Source: CALKZN01 sp050633585 (GTDB taxonomy: Bacteria > Pseudomonadota > Gammaproteobacteria > Arenicellales > Arenicellaceae). Taken from it: 64,000 nucleotides of DNA. A program made the translations under genes and the position numbers. Under the pieces are notes generated by a model. That model saw nothing but the letters and a program-made list of their open reading frames with translations. It was not told the DNA's origin and did no database searches. The first letter of the stretch is position 1. Each line of letters begins with the position of its first letter. Shown piece by piece: positions 26,747 to 34,812 of this stretch. Where the stretch lies: the NCBI GenBank assembly GCA_050633585.1, contig JBOEGT010000018.1, positions 1 through 64,000 on the forward strand, in the 5' to 3' direction.

Positions 26747-27922
26747 ATGCAATTACCGCCTTTAGTGGATGCTAAATCCGAACTCAATAATACTGAAATT
26801 GCACGTTACAGCAGACACTTGCTAATACCTGAAGTCGGCTTGACTGGACAGCAGCGTTTAAAATCAAGCAAGGTATTGGTTGTAGGTGCTGGCGGCTTAG
26901 GCTCTCCCACACTCATGTATTTGGCCGCTGCGGGCATCGGTACTATCGGCATTTTAGAGTTCGACATTGTTGAAGAGTCTAATTTGCAACGCCAAATCAT
27001 CCATGGTGTGTCAGACATTGGCAAGCCTAAAGCGAGTAGTGCAGCTGAATCTATCCATGAAATTAATCCTTATATTTCAGTGATTATTCACCCTGAACGC
27101 TTGGAGAATCACAACGCTCTAGAAATCATCAAAGATTATGACCTTGTCATTGATGGCACCGACAACTTCGCGACGAGATATTTGGTCAATGATGCTTGCG
27201 TACTTTCAGGCAAACCTTATGTCTGGGGCTCTATTTTTCGCTTTGAGGGACAAGCATCCGTTTTTTGGGAACAAGCCCCTAATAATCAAGGAATTAATTA
27301 TCGTGACTTATATCCAGCTCCGCCACCACCAGAGCATGCTCCCTCATGTTCAGAAGGCGGAATTTTTGGTGTGTTATGCGCTTCAATCGCCTCTATTATG
27401 GCGACCGAAGCCATCAAATTAATTACAGGTGTAGGCAATAGCTTACTGCGAAGGCTCGTAGTTTACGATGCTTTAGAAATGAACTACCAATTCATTAACC
27501 TACAACCTGCCCCTAACAGAAAGCCTATTACCGAATTAACCGATTATGCCACCTTTTGTGGCCTAAACAGGCCTTCATCTTCACGCGAAGAAACACACGT
27601 ACCATCAATTTCAGTCAACGAATTGAAGTTGCTTCGTGACCAAGGTACAGACCTCACCTTGATTGATGTGCGAGAAAGTTCTGAACGAAATATTGCCAGT
27701 ATTGATGGTGCGATACACATCCCAAAAGGGCAAATTCTTTCTGGGCAAATACCTAGCTCTTTATCGAAAGATAAACCTATTGTCGTACATTGCAAAATGG
27801 GCGGACGCTCACGCGATGCGCTACTCAAAATGCAAGAGCAAGGCTTTACAAATATTAAAAATTTAGACGGAGGCATCCTCGCTTGGATCAATGAAATTGA
27901 GCCGTCTCTACCCCGTTACTAG
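26747..27922 (+). CDS. MoeB/ThiF-type adenylyltransferase fused to rhodanese (MoeZ/QbsC/PdtF-like)
   Basis: A 391-residue two-domain enzyme. Residues 15-250 are an E1-like adenylyltransferase: ATP loop 'VLVVGAGGLGSP' (43-54), 'LEFDIVEESNLQRQ', 'DLVIDGTDNFATRYLVND', and candidate active-site Cys201 in 'APSCSEGGIFGVLC'. The two CxxC zinc motifs of E. coli MoeB are absent. Residues 290-391 are a rhodanese with Cys349 in 'VVHCKMGGRSRD'. It should adenylate the C-terminal Gly of the carrier protein encoded two genes downstream and load sulfur to give a thiocarboxylate. A good AGGA ribosome-binding site precedes the ATG. First gene of the plus-strand biosynthetic operon. Confidence 0.92.
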   Translation: MQLPPLVDAKSELNNTEIARYSRHLLIPEVGLTGQQRLKSSKVLVVGAGGLGSPTLMYLAAAGIGTIGILEFDIVEESNLQRQIIHGVSDIGKPKASSAAESIHEINPYISVIIHPERLENHNALEIIKDYDLVIDGTDNFATRYLVNDACVLSGKPYVWGSIFRFEGQASVFWEQAPNNQGINYRDLYPAPPPPEHAPSCSEGGIFGVLCASIASIMATEAIKLITGVGNSLLRRLVVYDALEMNYQFINLQPAPNRKPITELTDYATFCGLNRPSSSREETHVPSISVNELKLLRDQGTDLTLIDVRESSERNIASIDGAIHIPKGQILSGQIPSSLSKDKPIVVHCKMGGRSRDALLKMQEQGFTNIKNLDGGILAWINEIEPSLPRY

Positions 27923-27939
27923 CCAGAATATTCTTTCAC

Positions 27940-28353
27940 ATGTTAACCATTAAAGCAGATCTAGTGCAGCAAATGACACAACATGCACAACGCGAACACC
28001 CATTAGAATGTTGTGGTGTTCTCGCAGGAAAATCTAACTCAGATAGAGCTGAACGCTGCATAGAAATGCGCAATGCAGCGGCATCGGAAACCTATTTCGA
28101 ATACGACTCAAAACAGCATTTCAACGTGTGGCGTGAAATGGATGAAAACGACGAAGAACCCATTGTCATATATCACTCACATACCGCTTCTATCGCTTAC
28201 CCAAGTAAAACCGACATACTTTATGCAAATGAACCTTTTGCACATTTTGTCATTATTCCAACCAATAAAGACCATGGTGATGCCATCCGAAGTTTTCGCA
28301 TTATTGAAAATAAAATAACAGAAGAAACCGTTAGCGTTGTTGAAAACTATTAA
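27940..28353 (+). CDS. JAMM/MPN+ metalloprotease (Mec+/QbsD/PdtG-like)
   Basis: A 137-residue zinc isopeptidase of the JAB1/MPN family. The full JAMM motif is present: Glu23 in 'HPLECCGVL', His79 and His81 in 'IYHSHTAS', and Asp92 after exactly ten residues. Bacterial relatives next to sulfur carriers either trim residues after the carrier's GG (QbsD) or hydrolyse a carrier-amino acid adduct (Mycobacterium Mec+ on CysO). Since the carrier here already ends in GG, the second type of activity is favoured. It follows the moeB-like gene by 17 bases; the ribosome-binding site is weak, suggesting translational coupling. Confidence 0.92.
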   Translation: MLTIKADLVQQMTQHAQREHPLECCGVLAGKSNSDRAERCIEMRNAAASETYFEYDSKQHFNVWREMDENDEEPIVIYHSHTASIAYPSKTDILYANEPFAHFVIIPTNKDHGDAIRSFRIIENKITEETVSVVENY

Positions 28354-28397
28354 CGCGCTATTTGACTACCTAACATTACTACGACTGGAGAACCAGC

Positions 28398-28676
28398 ATG
28401 CAAGTCACAATCAGTATCCCGACAATTTTAAGACCATTAACACAAGATCAAAAATCTATTCAAACCAACGGTCTAAACATTCTCGATGCTATCAACAATA
28501 TTGATACGCAATACACAGGCATCAAAGACCGCTTAATAAATGCAGAGAAAGATGAAGTCCACCAATTCATTAATATTTATGTCAATGGGGATGACATTCG
28601 TTTCGCTGATAACTTGACTACCCCGCTGAATAACGGCGACCAGATCACAATATTGCCCGCTGTCGCAGGAGGCTAA
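28398..28676 (+). CDS. ThiS/MoaD-family sulfur carrier protein (CysO/QbsE/PdtH-like)
   Basis: A 92-residue beta-grasp protein. 'MQVTISIPTILRPLTQDQKSIQTNGLNILDAINNID', 'FINIYVNGDDIRFADNLTTPLNNGDQITILPAVAGG' matches the ubiquitin-like sulfur-carrier family, especially CysO/QbsE. It ends exactly in Gly-Gly, the site that is adenylated and thiocarboxylated. QbsE, as described, carries two extra residues after GG that a protease removes; none are present here. A GGAG ribosome-binding site precedes the ATG. It should pass sulfur to the substrate activated by the AMP ligase and CoA-type enzymes downstream. Confidence 0.93.
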   Translation: MQVTISIPTILRPLTQDQKSIQTNGLNILDAINNIDTQYTGIKDRLINAEKDEVHQFINIYVNGDDIRFADNLTTPLNNGDQITILPAVAGG

Positions 28677-28739
28677 GCCCACCAAGCCTACTTAAAAAAT
28701 TATACAACGACTGTCTCACAAAACATTGCCAATGGAATT

Positions 28740-30704
28740 ATGATGAACAATAGTATTGCCGAACCCATAATAGCTGCCAAAAAGTCAACGCATCTATTAA
28801 CAGGGTTTTCTTTTCATGAACTCGCACATACAGATGAAGGTTTATCACAAACCACTAGGTCGTTGGCTTATCAGGCTCAAAAACTAGGAATTGATTACCA
28901 TCCGTTGGCAGAGCAAAGCCCGAAGAACGCATTGGAAAACAAGGCTTCATTTCCTTCTTCAGGAATGACTCTTGAATTTACCGGGCCAGGAATAACCCCC
29001 ATTACATGCCATGTCAGTGGCTGGCATGATAACACCAACCTCCCAGCATCTGAAAATATCATTCAAGCCGCAACAGGCATCATGTCCATACATGGAAGGT
29101 TTTGCGGTGAATTAATGCCTCTTGGCATAGACTATGTCAGCACTATTACCGCTTGCCTGACTCTACAGGGCGCTATCGCGGCTGCGCTTGCACAACTGCA
29201 TGGTCAAGCAATGACCACAAGTTCGACGTCAATGGCCGCCTCGGCATTGCTTACAGTGGGACAGTACTTAGCTGGCGCAACCGCACCAGAAGAACCCGAA
29301 AATATATTACCGCGTCAAAACGCTAACATCCGTTGCTTGCCTTTCATTTCCGCTGATGGAATAGCCTTTGAAATTGAAACGTTAAGTCCCAAGCCATGGA
29401 AAAATTTTTGGCAAGCGATGAAGGCTGATTCAAAAGCTATATCCCAAGGTTGGCAAGCCTTTGTCTTGCGATATGCTAAAGCTATCGCGCCCATTCCAAA
29501 TGCATTAATTGAACGCATTTCTGAGTACACATTTAAAGACATTGAAAACATTGGACAAGCAACAAATGTTTCAGTTTGCCGTATCAGAACTGATGAAGAA
29601 AACCAATCTGATAGAGCACTTGGAATTCAGCAAGGCCCTTGGCAGTTCAGTCAACCATCCCTGTGTTCAAGCAGCCTTCTTTCAACAACACACCCTCATC
29701 AAGTAAATGACAATTGTTCAACAAAAACAATAGAAAATCAGCCCCTTAAAGGCATCACAGTGATTGAGTCTTGCCGCCGAATTCAGGGCCCTTTGGCGGG
29801 CAACATACTCCGCCTTCTAGGCGCCAGTGTCACTCGCATAGAACCTTTAGGTGGTGATACCTTACGAGGAATGCCTCCGATGGCTGACGGTTGTTCAGCA
29901 AGGTTTGATGCGTTAAATAATAATAAAGACATCCATGAAATTGATATCAAATCATCAACGGGGCAACAAAAAATTCAAGAAATGGCATCTCATGCAGATG
30001 TCTTTCTTCACAATTGGGCACCCAATAAAGCGGCAGAATTAAACCTTGATCATGATAATTTAATCACACAAAACCCCGCATTAATCTATGCGTATGCTGG
30101 TGGTTGGGGAACCAAAGCAAATGATCTTTCTATTCCAGGTACGGATTTTATGGCGCAGGCCTATTCTGGCGTTGCTCATGTCATTAGCCAAACGTCCAAG
30201 AGTGCAGGTGGCTCTTTATTTACAATTCTTGATGTATTGGGTGGCGTCATTTCATCACAAGCTATCGTAGCCGCCTTATTACATAGAAAAATACATCACA
30301 CCTCTCTGCGCGTCGACACATCATTACTCGATGCATCGAATTTACTCTTGTTGAACTCTGCGAATTCACATACCCATTTACAGGGAGTATTTGCAAGCAA
30401 AACGCGTTGTATAACATTTGAGTGCCAAAACGAACGGCAATCAGCGCAACTCCTTTCACACATTGACCCTGCTCTCACAGCGGCCTCACAACAGTTGTCG
30501 CTGGAAGAACTCTGTGAAAAATTACAAGCAATATTCCTGCTCCAACCGGCTAATTACTGGATTGAAAAAATAACCAACCTAGGTATTCCATGTGCCATTC
30601 CAGTTGAAGACCTCACTGAATTGCTAACAGATCCAAAAATTCAATCACATTTACAAACCCAGTCCTATACACAAGTTAATAACCCTTGGAGGTTTTCGCT
30701 ATGA
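28740..30704 (+). CDS. CaiB/BaiF-type CoA transferase, two-part protein
   Basis: A 654-residue protein. The C-terminal part (about 330-650) has CaiB/BaiF (class III CoA transferase) features: 'PLKGITVIESCRRIQGPLAGNILRLLGASVTRIEPLGGDTLRGMPP', 'IKSSTGQQKIQEMASHADVFLHNWAP' and the catalytic-type Asp469 in 'IPGTDFMAQAYSG'. The N-terminal about 320 residues look like a related but degenerate first module ('FEFTGPGITPITCHVSGW', 'ITACLTLQGAIAAAL'), giving a head-to-tail arrangement. It probably moves CoA onto or off the activated precursor acid. A CaiB-like gene is, as I recall, part of pdt clusters too. It overlaps the AMP-ligase gene by ATGA. Confidence 0.85.
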   Translation: MMNNSIAEPIIAAKKSTHLLTGFSFHELAHTDEGLSQTTRSLAYQAQKLGIDYHPLAEQSPKNALENKASFPSSGMTLEFTGPGITPITCHVSGWHDNTNLPASENIIQAATGIMSIHGRFCGELMPLGIDYVSTITACLTLQGAIAAALAQLHGQAMTTSSTSMAASALLTVGQYLAGATAPEEPENILPRQNANIRCLPFISADGIAFEIETLSPKPWKNFWQAMKADSKAISQGWQAFVLRYAKAIAPIPNALIERISEYTFKDIENIGQATNVSVCRIRTDEENQSDRALGIQQGPWQFSQPSLCSSSLLSTTHPHQVNDNCSTKTIENQPLKGITVIESCRRIQGPLAGNILRLLGASVTRIEPLGGDTLRGMPPMADGCSARFDALNNNKDIHEIDIKSSTGQQKIQEMASHADVFLHNWAPNKAAELNLDHDNLITQNPALIYAYAGGWGTKANDLSIPGTDFMAQAYSGVAHVISQTSKSAGGSLFTILDVLGGVISSQAIVAALLHRKIHHTSLRVDTSLLDASNLLLLNSANSHTHLQGVFASKTRCITFECQNERQSAQLLSHIDPALTAASQQLSLEELCEKLQAIFLLQPANYWIEKITNLGIPCAIPVEDLTELLTDPKIQSHLQTQSYTQVNNPWRFSL

Positions 30705-32374
30705 ACAATGCTGGTATTATCGACCTACTGCCTCGTGAGCTCCGTCAACAATGGGTACAAGATGGCACTTACCCCAATCAATCTGTCTATTCGTTATTTC
30801 GCAACCATGCCAAAGCACACCCAAGTAAGCCGGCGATACTGGCACTTGATAAGACCGTGACTTACGGCGAGCTATTAGACAAAGCCAATAGACTCGCAAA
30901 TAGCTTACAGAAAATGGGTATTGTTGATGGCGATGTTGTCGCCTATCAATTAAAAAATACGTGGCGATGCTGTGCTATTGATCTAGCTGTAGCAGCATTA
31001 GGTGCCATTGTTGCGCCATTTCCTCCCGGCCGTGGTCGCTTAGATATTGAATTACTCATTAAGCGATGTTCCGCTAGAGTTGTGATTGTCGAACCACAAC
31101 AAGGTGATTTAAACATGGGTGAAATTATCCAATCACTACGCCCAAAACTGCTCTCGTTGAGATCTCTGGTGATGAACGGTCACAAGCCAGAAGGCTGGCT
31201 TAACCTTGACGATCTATTTGACGAAAAACCAATCGAAAACTCTCAACTTCCCACTGTGTGTGCCGATTGGCCAGTACGCTTATTAGTGTCTTCGGGCACA
31301 GAGTCTGAGCCGAAACTCGTTGCATACTCACACAATGCCCTCGTCGGCGGCAGAGGCCGTTTCTTACAAAGAATCGATGCAAAAGGTGACACCTTCAGAG
31401 GGCTGTATTTAGTACCAATGGGCTCCTCGTTTGGCTCAACAGCAACATTTGGTATTTTGTCCTGGCTAGGAGGCTCTATCGTACTGCTACCAAAATTTGA
31501 CGTATCAAACGCCATAAAAGCTATCGAACAATTACGCCCAAGTTACATCCTTGGCGTTCCCACCATGATGCAAAGAATTGCAGCAGAGCCTGCACTACAA
31601 CACATTGATAAATCGAGCCTCAAAGCACTCATTAGTGGCGGTTCTATCATCGATGAAACCACGATTAAACGCTGTATTGATAAATTTGGATGTAACTTTA
31701 TCAATCTATATGGCTCAGCTGATGGCGTCAATTGCCACAACTTACTGGATGAAAGCCTAGATGCCATTATCAAAAGCGTAGGCAAGCCAAACCCAAGTAT
31801 TTGTGACATCCGAATTATTGATGAAAATGGTATAGTCGTACCGCAAGGCTCAATGGGAGAAATCGTAGCCAGAGGCCCATTAAGCCCAATGCAGTATGTC
31901 AACGCCCCAGACATGGATAATCAATATCGAGATATGGAAGGCTGGGTTTATACTGGAGATTTGGGCTATATCGACAAAGAGGGATATCTCGTACTATCGG
32001 GTCGTAAAAAAGATGTCATTATTCGTGGAGGCGCCAATATCAGTCCAACACAAATAGAAAATCTTGCCACTGCGCATCCCAACATCGTCAGCGCCGCTTG
32101 TGTGCCAGTCCCCGATGATGATTTAGGTCATCGAGTGTGTATTTGCGTTACTTTGTGCGACCAATCCAAACACTTTAGCTTGACTGAACTTACGGATTTC
32201 CTGCGTGAACAAGGACTTGAAGTAAACAAACTTCCCGAATACCTACAATTTTACAAACAACTCCCACTGAACCCCGCAGGCAAAATAGACAAAAAACAAC
32301 TCACGGAAAAAGCCTCACGCCTTCACCGTAAAGAACCGCTTAGAAAAGCTGTTGGAGATCAAGTATGTCATTAG
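30701..32374 (+). CDS. AMP-dependent acyl-CoA synthetase/ligase (PdtJ/QbsL-like)
   Basis: About 557 residues from ATG 30701, which has a strong GGAGG at 30688-30692; an upstream in-frame TTG at 30686 is rejected. Adenylation-domain motifs are in order: A3 'LLVSSGTESEPKLVAYSH', A5-like 'NLYGSADG', A7 'YTGDLGYIDKEGYLVLSGRKKDVIIRGG' and A10 'LNPAGKIDKKQL' with the catalytic Lys. It activates a carboxylic acid as the acyl-adenylate. In thiocarboxylate systems this supplies the acyl group that receives sulfur from the carrier. No methyltransferase extension as in QbsL is present. It overlaps genes on both sides, so it is tightly coupled. Confidence 0.93.
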   Translation: MNNAGIIDLLPRELRQQWVQDGTYPNQSVYSLFRNHAKAHPSKPAILALDKTVTYGELLDKANRLANSLQKMGIVDGDVVAYQLKNTWRCCAIDLAVAALGAIVAPFPPGRGRLDIELLIKRCSARVVIVEPQQGDLNMGEIIQSLRPKLLSLRSLVMNGHKPEGWLNLDDLFDEKPIENSQLPTVCADWPVRLLVSSGTESEPKLVAYSHNALVGGRGRFLQRIDAKGDTFRGLYLVPMGSSFGSTATFGILSWLGGSIVLLPKFDVSNAIKAIEQLRPSYILGVPTMMQRIAAEPALQHIDKSSLKALISGGSIIDETTIKRCIDKFGCNFINLYGSADGVNCHNLLDESLDAIIKSVGKPNPSICDIRIIDENGIVVPQGSMGEIVARGPLSPMQYVNAPDMDNQYRDMEGWVYTGDLGYIDKEGYLVLSGRKKDVIIRGGANISPTQIENLATAHPNIVSAACVPVPDDDLGHRVCICVTLCDQSKHFSLTELTDFLREQGLEVNKLPEYLQFYKQLPLNPAGKIDKKQLTEKASRLHRKEPLRKAVGDQVCH

Positions 32375-33549
32375 CGCCACACTTCATTGCCACTGATACT
32401 CCTGTGAGCAACGTCAGAAAACAAATAGAGTGTTTTGTCAAAACACATATTCTACCTAATGAACCACTGTTATCCTCATCAGGTATCGAAAGCAAACAAC
32501 TCATGGCTCAATTGAGCCAAAAAGCCAAAAAAGAAGGCCTTAGAGGGCTTTACTATCCGTTATCTATTGGCGGTAAGATTGCTCAATTATCAGAGTATGT
32601 TTCGATTGCTGAAAGCGAAGGTTATTCGGAATTCGGCCCAGCCATATTCGGTAGCTACTCGGCATTGGACGCCCACATGCTCAACACCTTTGGATCCAAA
32701 GTGGTGAAAAAAGAATTCTTAGAACCATTAGTTCAAGGCAAAGCTATGCCTTGCTTTGGCATGACAGAACCCAATAAAAGTGGCTCTATTCCAGCGCTAA
32801 TGAGCTCTTATGCAACGCTAGAAAATGGAGAATGGGTTATTAACGGCGGAAAGTGGTTTATCTCCAACGCACATCGTGCCAGCTTTATGACGGTCATGGT
32901 GCGCACAGAAAAAGACGTTTCGACAACGAAAGCTTTTTCTAAATTAATCATCCCAACTGATACTGCAGGTTTTTCAATTCAACGTGAAATCTCCGTGCTT
33001 GGCCGCCAACAAGGCCAATGTGAAATCTCCTTAGAAAACGTACGTATTCCCGAAGCGTTTATTTTAGGCGAGCGTGGCCAAGGCATGTGGCTCGCAGGCC
33101 AACGCCTTCATATTGGCAGGCTATTACGATCAGCTCATTGGCTTGGCCTCGCGAATCGATGTGTCAATATCATGCAAGAACGTATTCTCTCGTCGCGTGG
33201 ACAAATGGCGAAACTCAGTGAAAAGCAATTAGTGAGACAGCATATTTTTCATTCTCATCACCGCATACTCAGCGCTCAACTCATCACAAAGAAAGCAGCC
33301 ATCAGTGTCGATCAAAACAACGCAAATGAAACATTGGTCAACCTGGCAAAATTTTCAGCTGCTAAAGCGCTAAGCCTCACCGCCGACTCAGCTGTACAGA
33401 TACTGGGTTCAGATGCACTAGATGACAAGCATCCACTTTCAGGCATTTACCGAACCGCCCGCACCACCCGAATACTCGATGGCACGGATGAATCCTTAAT
33501 CAGCGCCGTGGGAAAAAAGTTGATCCATTCACAAAAAGCATCCGCATAA
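32365..33549 (+). CDS. Acyl-CoA dehydrogenase-like flavoprotein with altered catalytic position
   Basis: A 394-residue acyl-CoA dehydrogenase family protein. 'CFGMTEPNKSGS' is the N-terminal FAD/substrate segment, 'VINGGKWFISNAHRASFMTVMVRT' the beta domain, and 'LSLTADSAVQILGSDALDDKHPLSGIYRTARTTRILDGTDESL' the C-terminal signature. In MCAD/SCAD-type enzymes the base is the Glu of 'YEGT'; here the position is Asp372 ('LDGT'), so activity may be altered or a different base used. It may oxidise a CoA- or carrier-bound precursor ring, for instance to aromatise it. A related gene occurs in pdt clusters as I recall (PdtL). Start overlaps the ligase stop by 10 bases. Confidence 0.85.
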   Translation: MSLAPHFIATDTPVSNVRKQIECFVKTHILPNEPLLSSSGIESKQLMAQLSQKAKKEGLRGLYYPLSIGGKIAQLSEYVSIAESEGYSEFGPAIFGSYSALDAHMLNTFGSKVVKKEFLEPLVQGKAMPCFGMTEPNKSGSIPALMSSYATLENGEWVINGGKWFISNAHRASFMTVMVRTEKDVSTTKAFSKLIIPTDTAGFSIQREISVLGRQQGQCEISLENVRIPEAFILGERGQGMWLAGQRLHIGRLLRSAHWLGLANRCVNIMQERILSSRGQMAKLSEKQLVRQHIFHSHHRILSAQLITKKAAISVDQNNANETLVNLAKFSAAKALSLTADSAVQILGSDALDDKHPLSGIYRTARTTRILDGTDESLISAVGKKLIHSQKASA

Positions 33550-33595
33550 ATTCACCGTCAATTTCAACACCTATCGTTTCAAGTAACACATCATT

Positions 33596-34756
33596 ATGAA
33601 CAATTTCGTCAATATGGAAAAGTTAGTTCAAACGCCATTAACCAACGAAGAACTTCAACTCACTCTGGAAATTTTATTACATCGAATAGATGATATTGAC
33701 GATCAATGCGATGGTAGTTTTCCGATTTATTCCATTGGTCAACAAAACCAATGGCGCACTTCATCAGGTGGATCATGGCTAGGCGGGTTCTGGGCTGCGT
33801 GTTGGTGGCTAAAAGCATACCTAACAAAATCTAAAAAAGATGCCGCTACCGCCCTAGAACTATGCAAAAAATTAGAAAACAAGCTCTCAATTAACACAAT
33901 CAATCGTTCTATGATTTTTTGGTATGGCGCTAGCTTGGGATCGAAGTGGCATAATGATCCAACAGCACATAGAATTAGCATAGAAGCATCGAGACACCTC
34001 CATCATTCGTTCGACAATATACTTCAGGCTATCCCGCTTGGAAAAGACATGGGAGGTGGTCCCAATGCCGACAAAAAAGTGTCAATAGACACTTTAGCAT
34101 CAACACTGCAATTACTGATGTATAGCCAAGATATAAAGGCTTCTCAAACTGTTCAGCGACACCTAGACACCTTAATAAACACACTATCTGAACAAACATC
34201 TTCTCAAACCACTGGACGATGGTACTCAGAAGCGCATTACCGATCTGGAAAATTAAAACCCATAGGTATCGCTGGCAATTGGTCTCGTGGTCAAGCGTGG
34301 GCAATGCTAGCACTGAGTAAGGCAGCCTATCTATGGGGCAGCCCATATTTAGAGCAAGCGCAACACGCTTGTGAATACTGGGAAAGTTCACGTTGGTTTC
34401 ATTCAAACTCAATACAGCACCATCAACGCATTCCACTGAACGACTTAGACCAAACAAATGGATTGCATGACCCCTCTTCATTGCTCGTTAGTTCACTTGC
34501 ATTACTATTGTTAAACCAGTTACAGGAAAATGATCACTATTTACAACTGGCTAAAAAACAAATTGCCGTCATTCTTCGAAGTACTTATTTTTCAGCAACC
34601 AACACCGACAACAATAAGCAAGGCATATTTTGGGGGTGCTGCATGACAACACAATACCCAAACGAACAATCATTAGTTGAATCTCCGTGGGGTATCTTTT
34701 TCTTAGCCTCTTGCTTGTCTATTTTATTAGGCCATATCCAGCCCTATGATGTCTAA
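33596..34756 (+). CDS. Glycoside hydrolase family 88-like protein in the metallophore operon
   Basis: A 386-residue cytoplasmic alpha/alpha-barrel protein with no signal peptide. GH88/GH105 signatures are visible: 'SGGSWLGGFWAACWWLKAY' near residues 58-76, 'VSIDTLASTLQLL' with candidate catalytic Asp165, 'GNWSRGQAWAMLAL' (Trp229 onward) and 'HDPSSLLVSSLALLLL'. The family hydrates unsaturated glucuronyl or rhamnogalacturonyl residues. Nothing else in the operon concerns polysaccharides, so it may hydrate or hydrolyse a vinyl-ether or enol-type bond in a metallophore intermediate, or cleave a glycosylated precursor. This is inference. It follows the dehydrogenase-like gene by 46 bases and ends the plus-strand operon. 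Confidence 0.75.
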   Translation: MNNFVNMEKLVQTPLTNEELQLTLEILLHRIDDIDDQCDGSFPIYSIGQQNQWRTSSGGSWLGGFWAACWWLKAYLTKSKKDAATALELCKKLENKLSINTINRSMIFWYGASLGSKWHNDPTAHRISIEASRHLHHSFDNILQAIPLGKDMGGGPNADKKVSIDTLASTLQLLMYSQDIKASQTVQRHLDTLINTLSEQTSSQTTGRWYSEAHYRSGKLKPIGIAGNWSRGQAWAMLALSKAAYLWGSPYLEQAQHACEYWESSRWFHSNSIQHHQRIPLNDLDQTNGLHDPSSLLVSSLALLLLNQLQENDHYLQLAKKQIAVILRSTYFSATNTDNNKQGIFWGCCMTTQYPNEQSLVESPWGIFFLASCLSILLGHIQPYDV

Positions 34757-34812
34757 GAAAGAAAACAAGTTTAGGGTATTAAAATTGAAACATTAACGCC
34801 CGACTGGTGAAA

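Noticed and set aside
30686..30700. TTG start for the AMP ligase
   Set aside because: The ATG at 30701 has an excellent GGAGG 8 bases upstream and the ATGA overlap with the CoA transferase stop.
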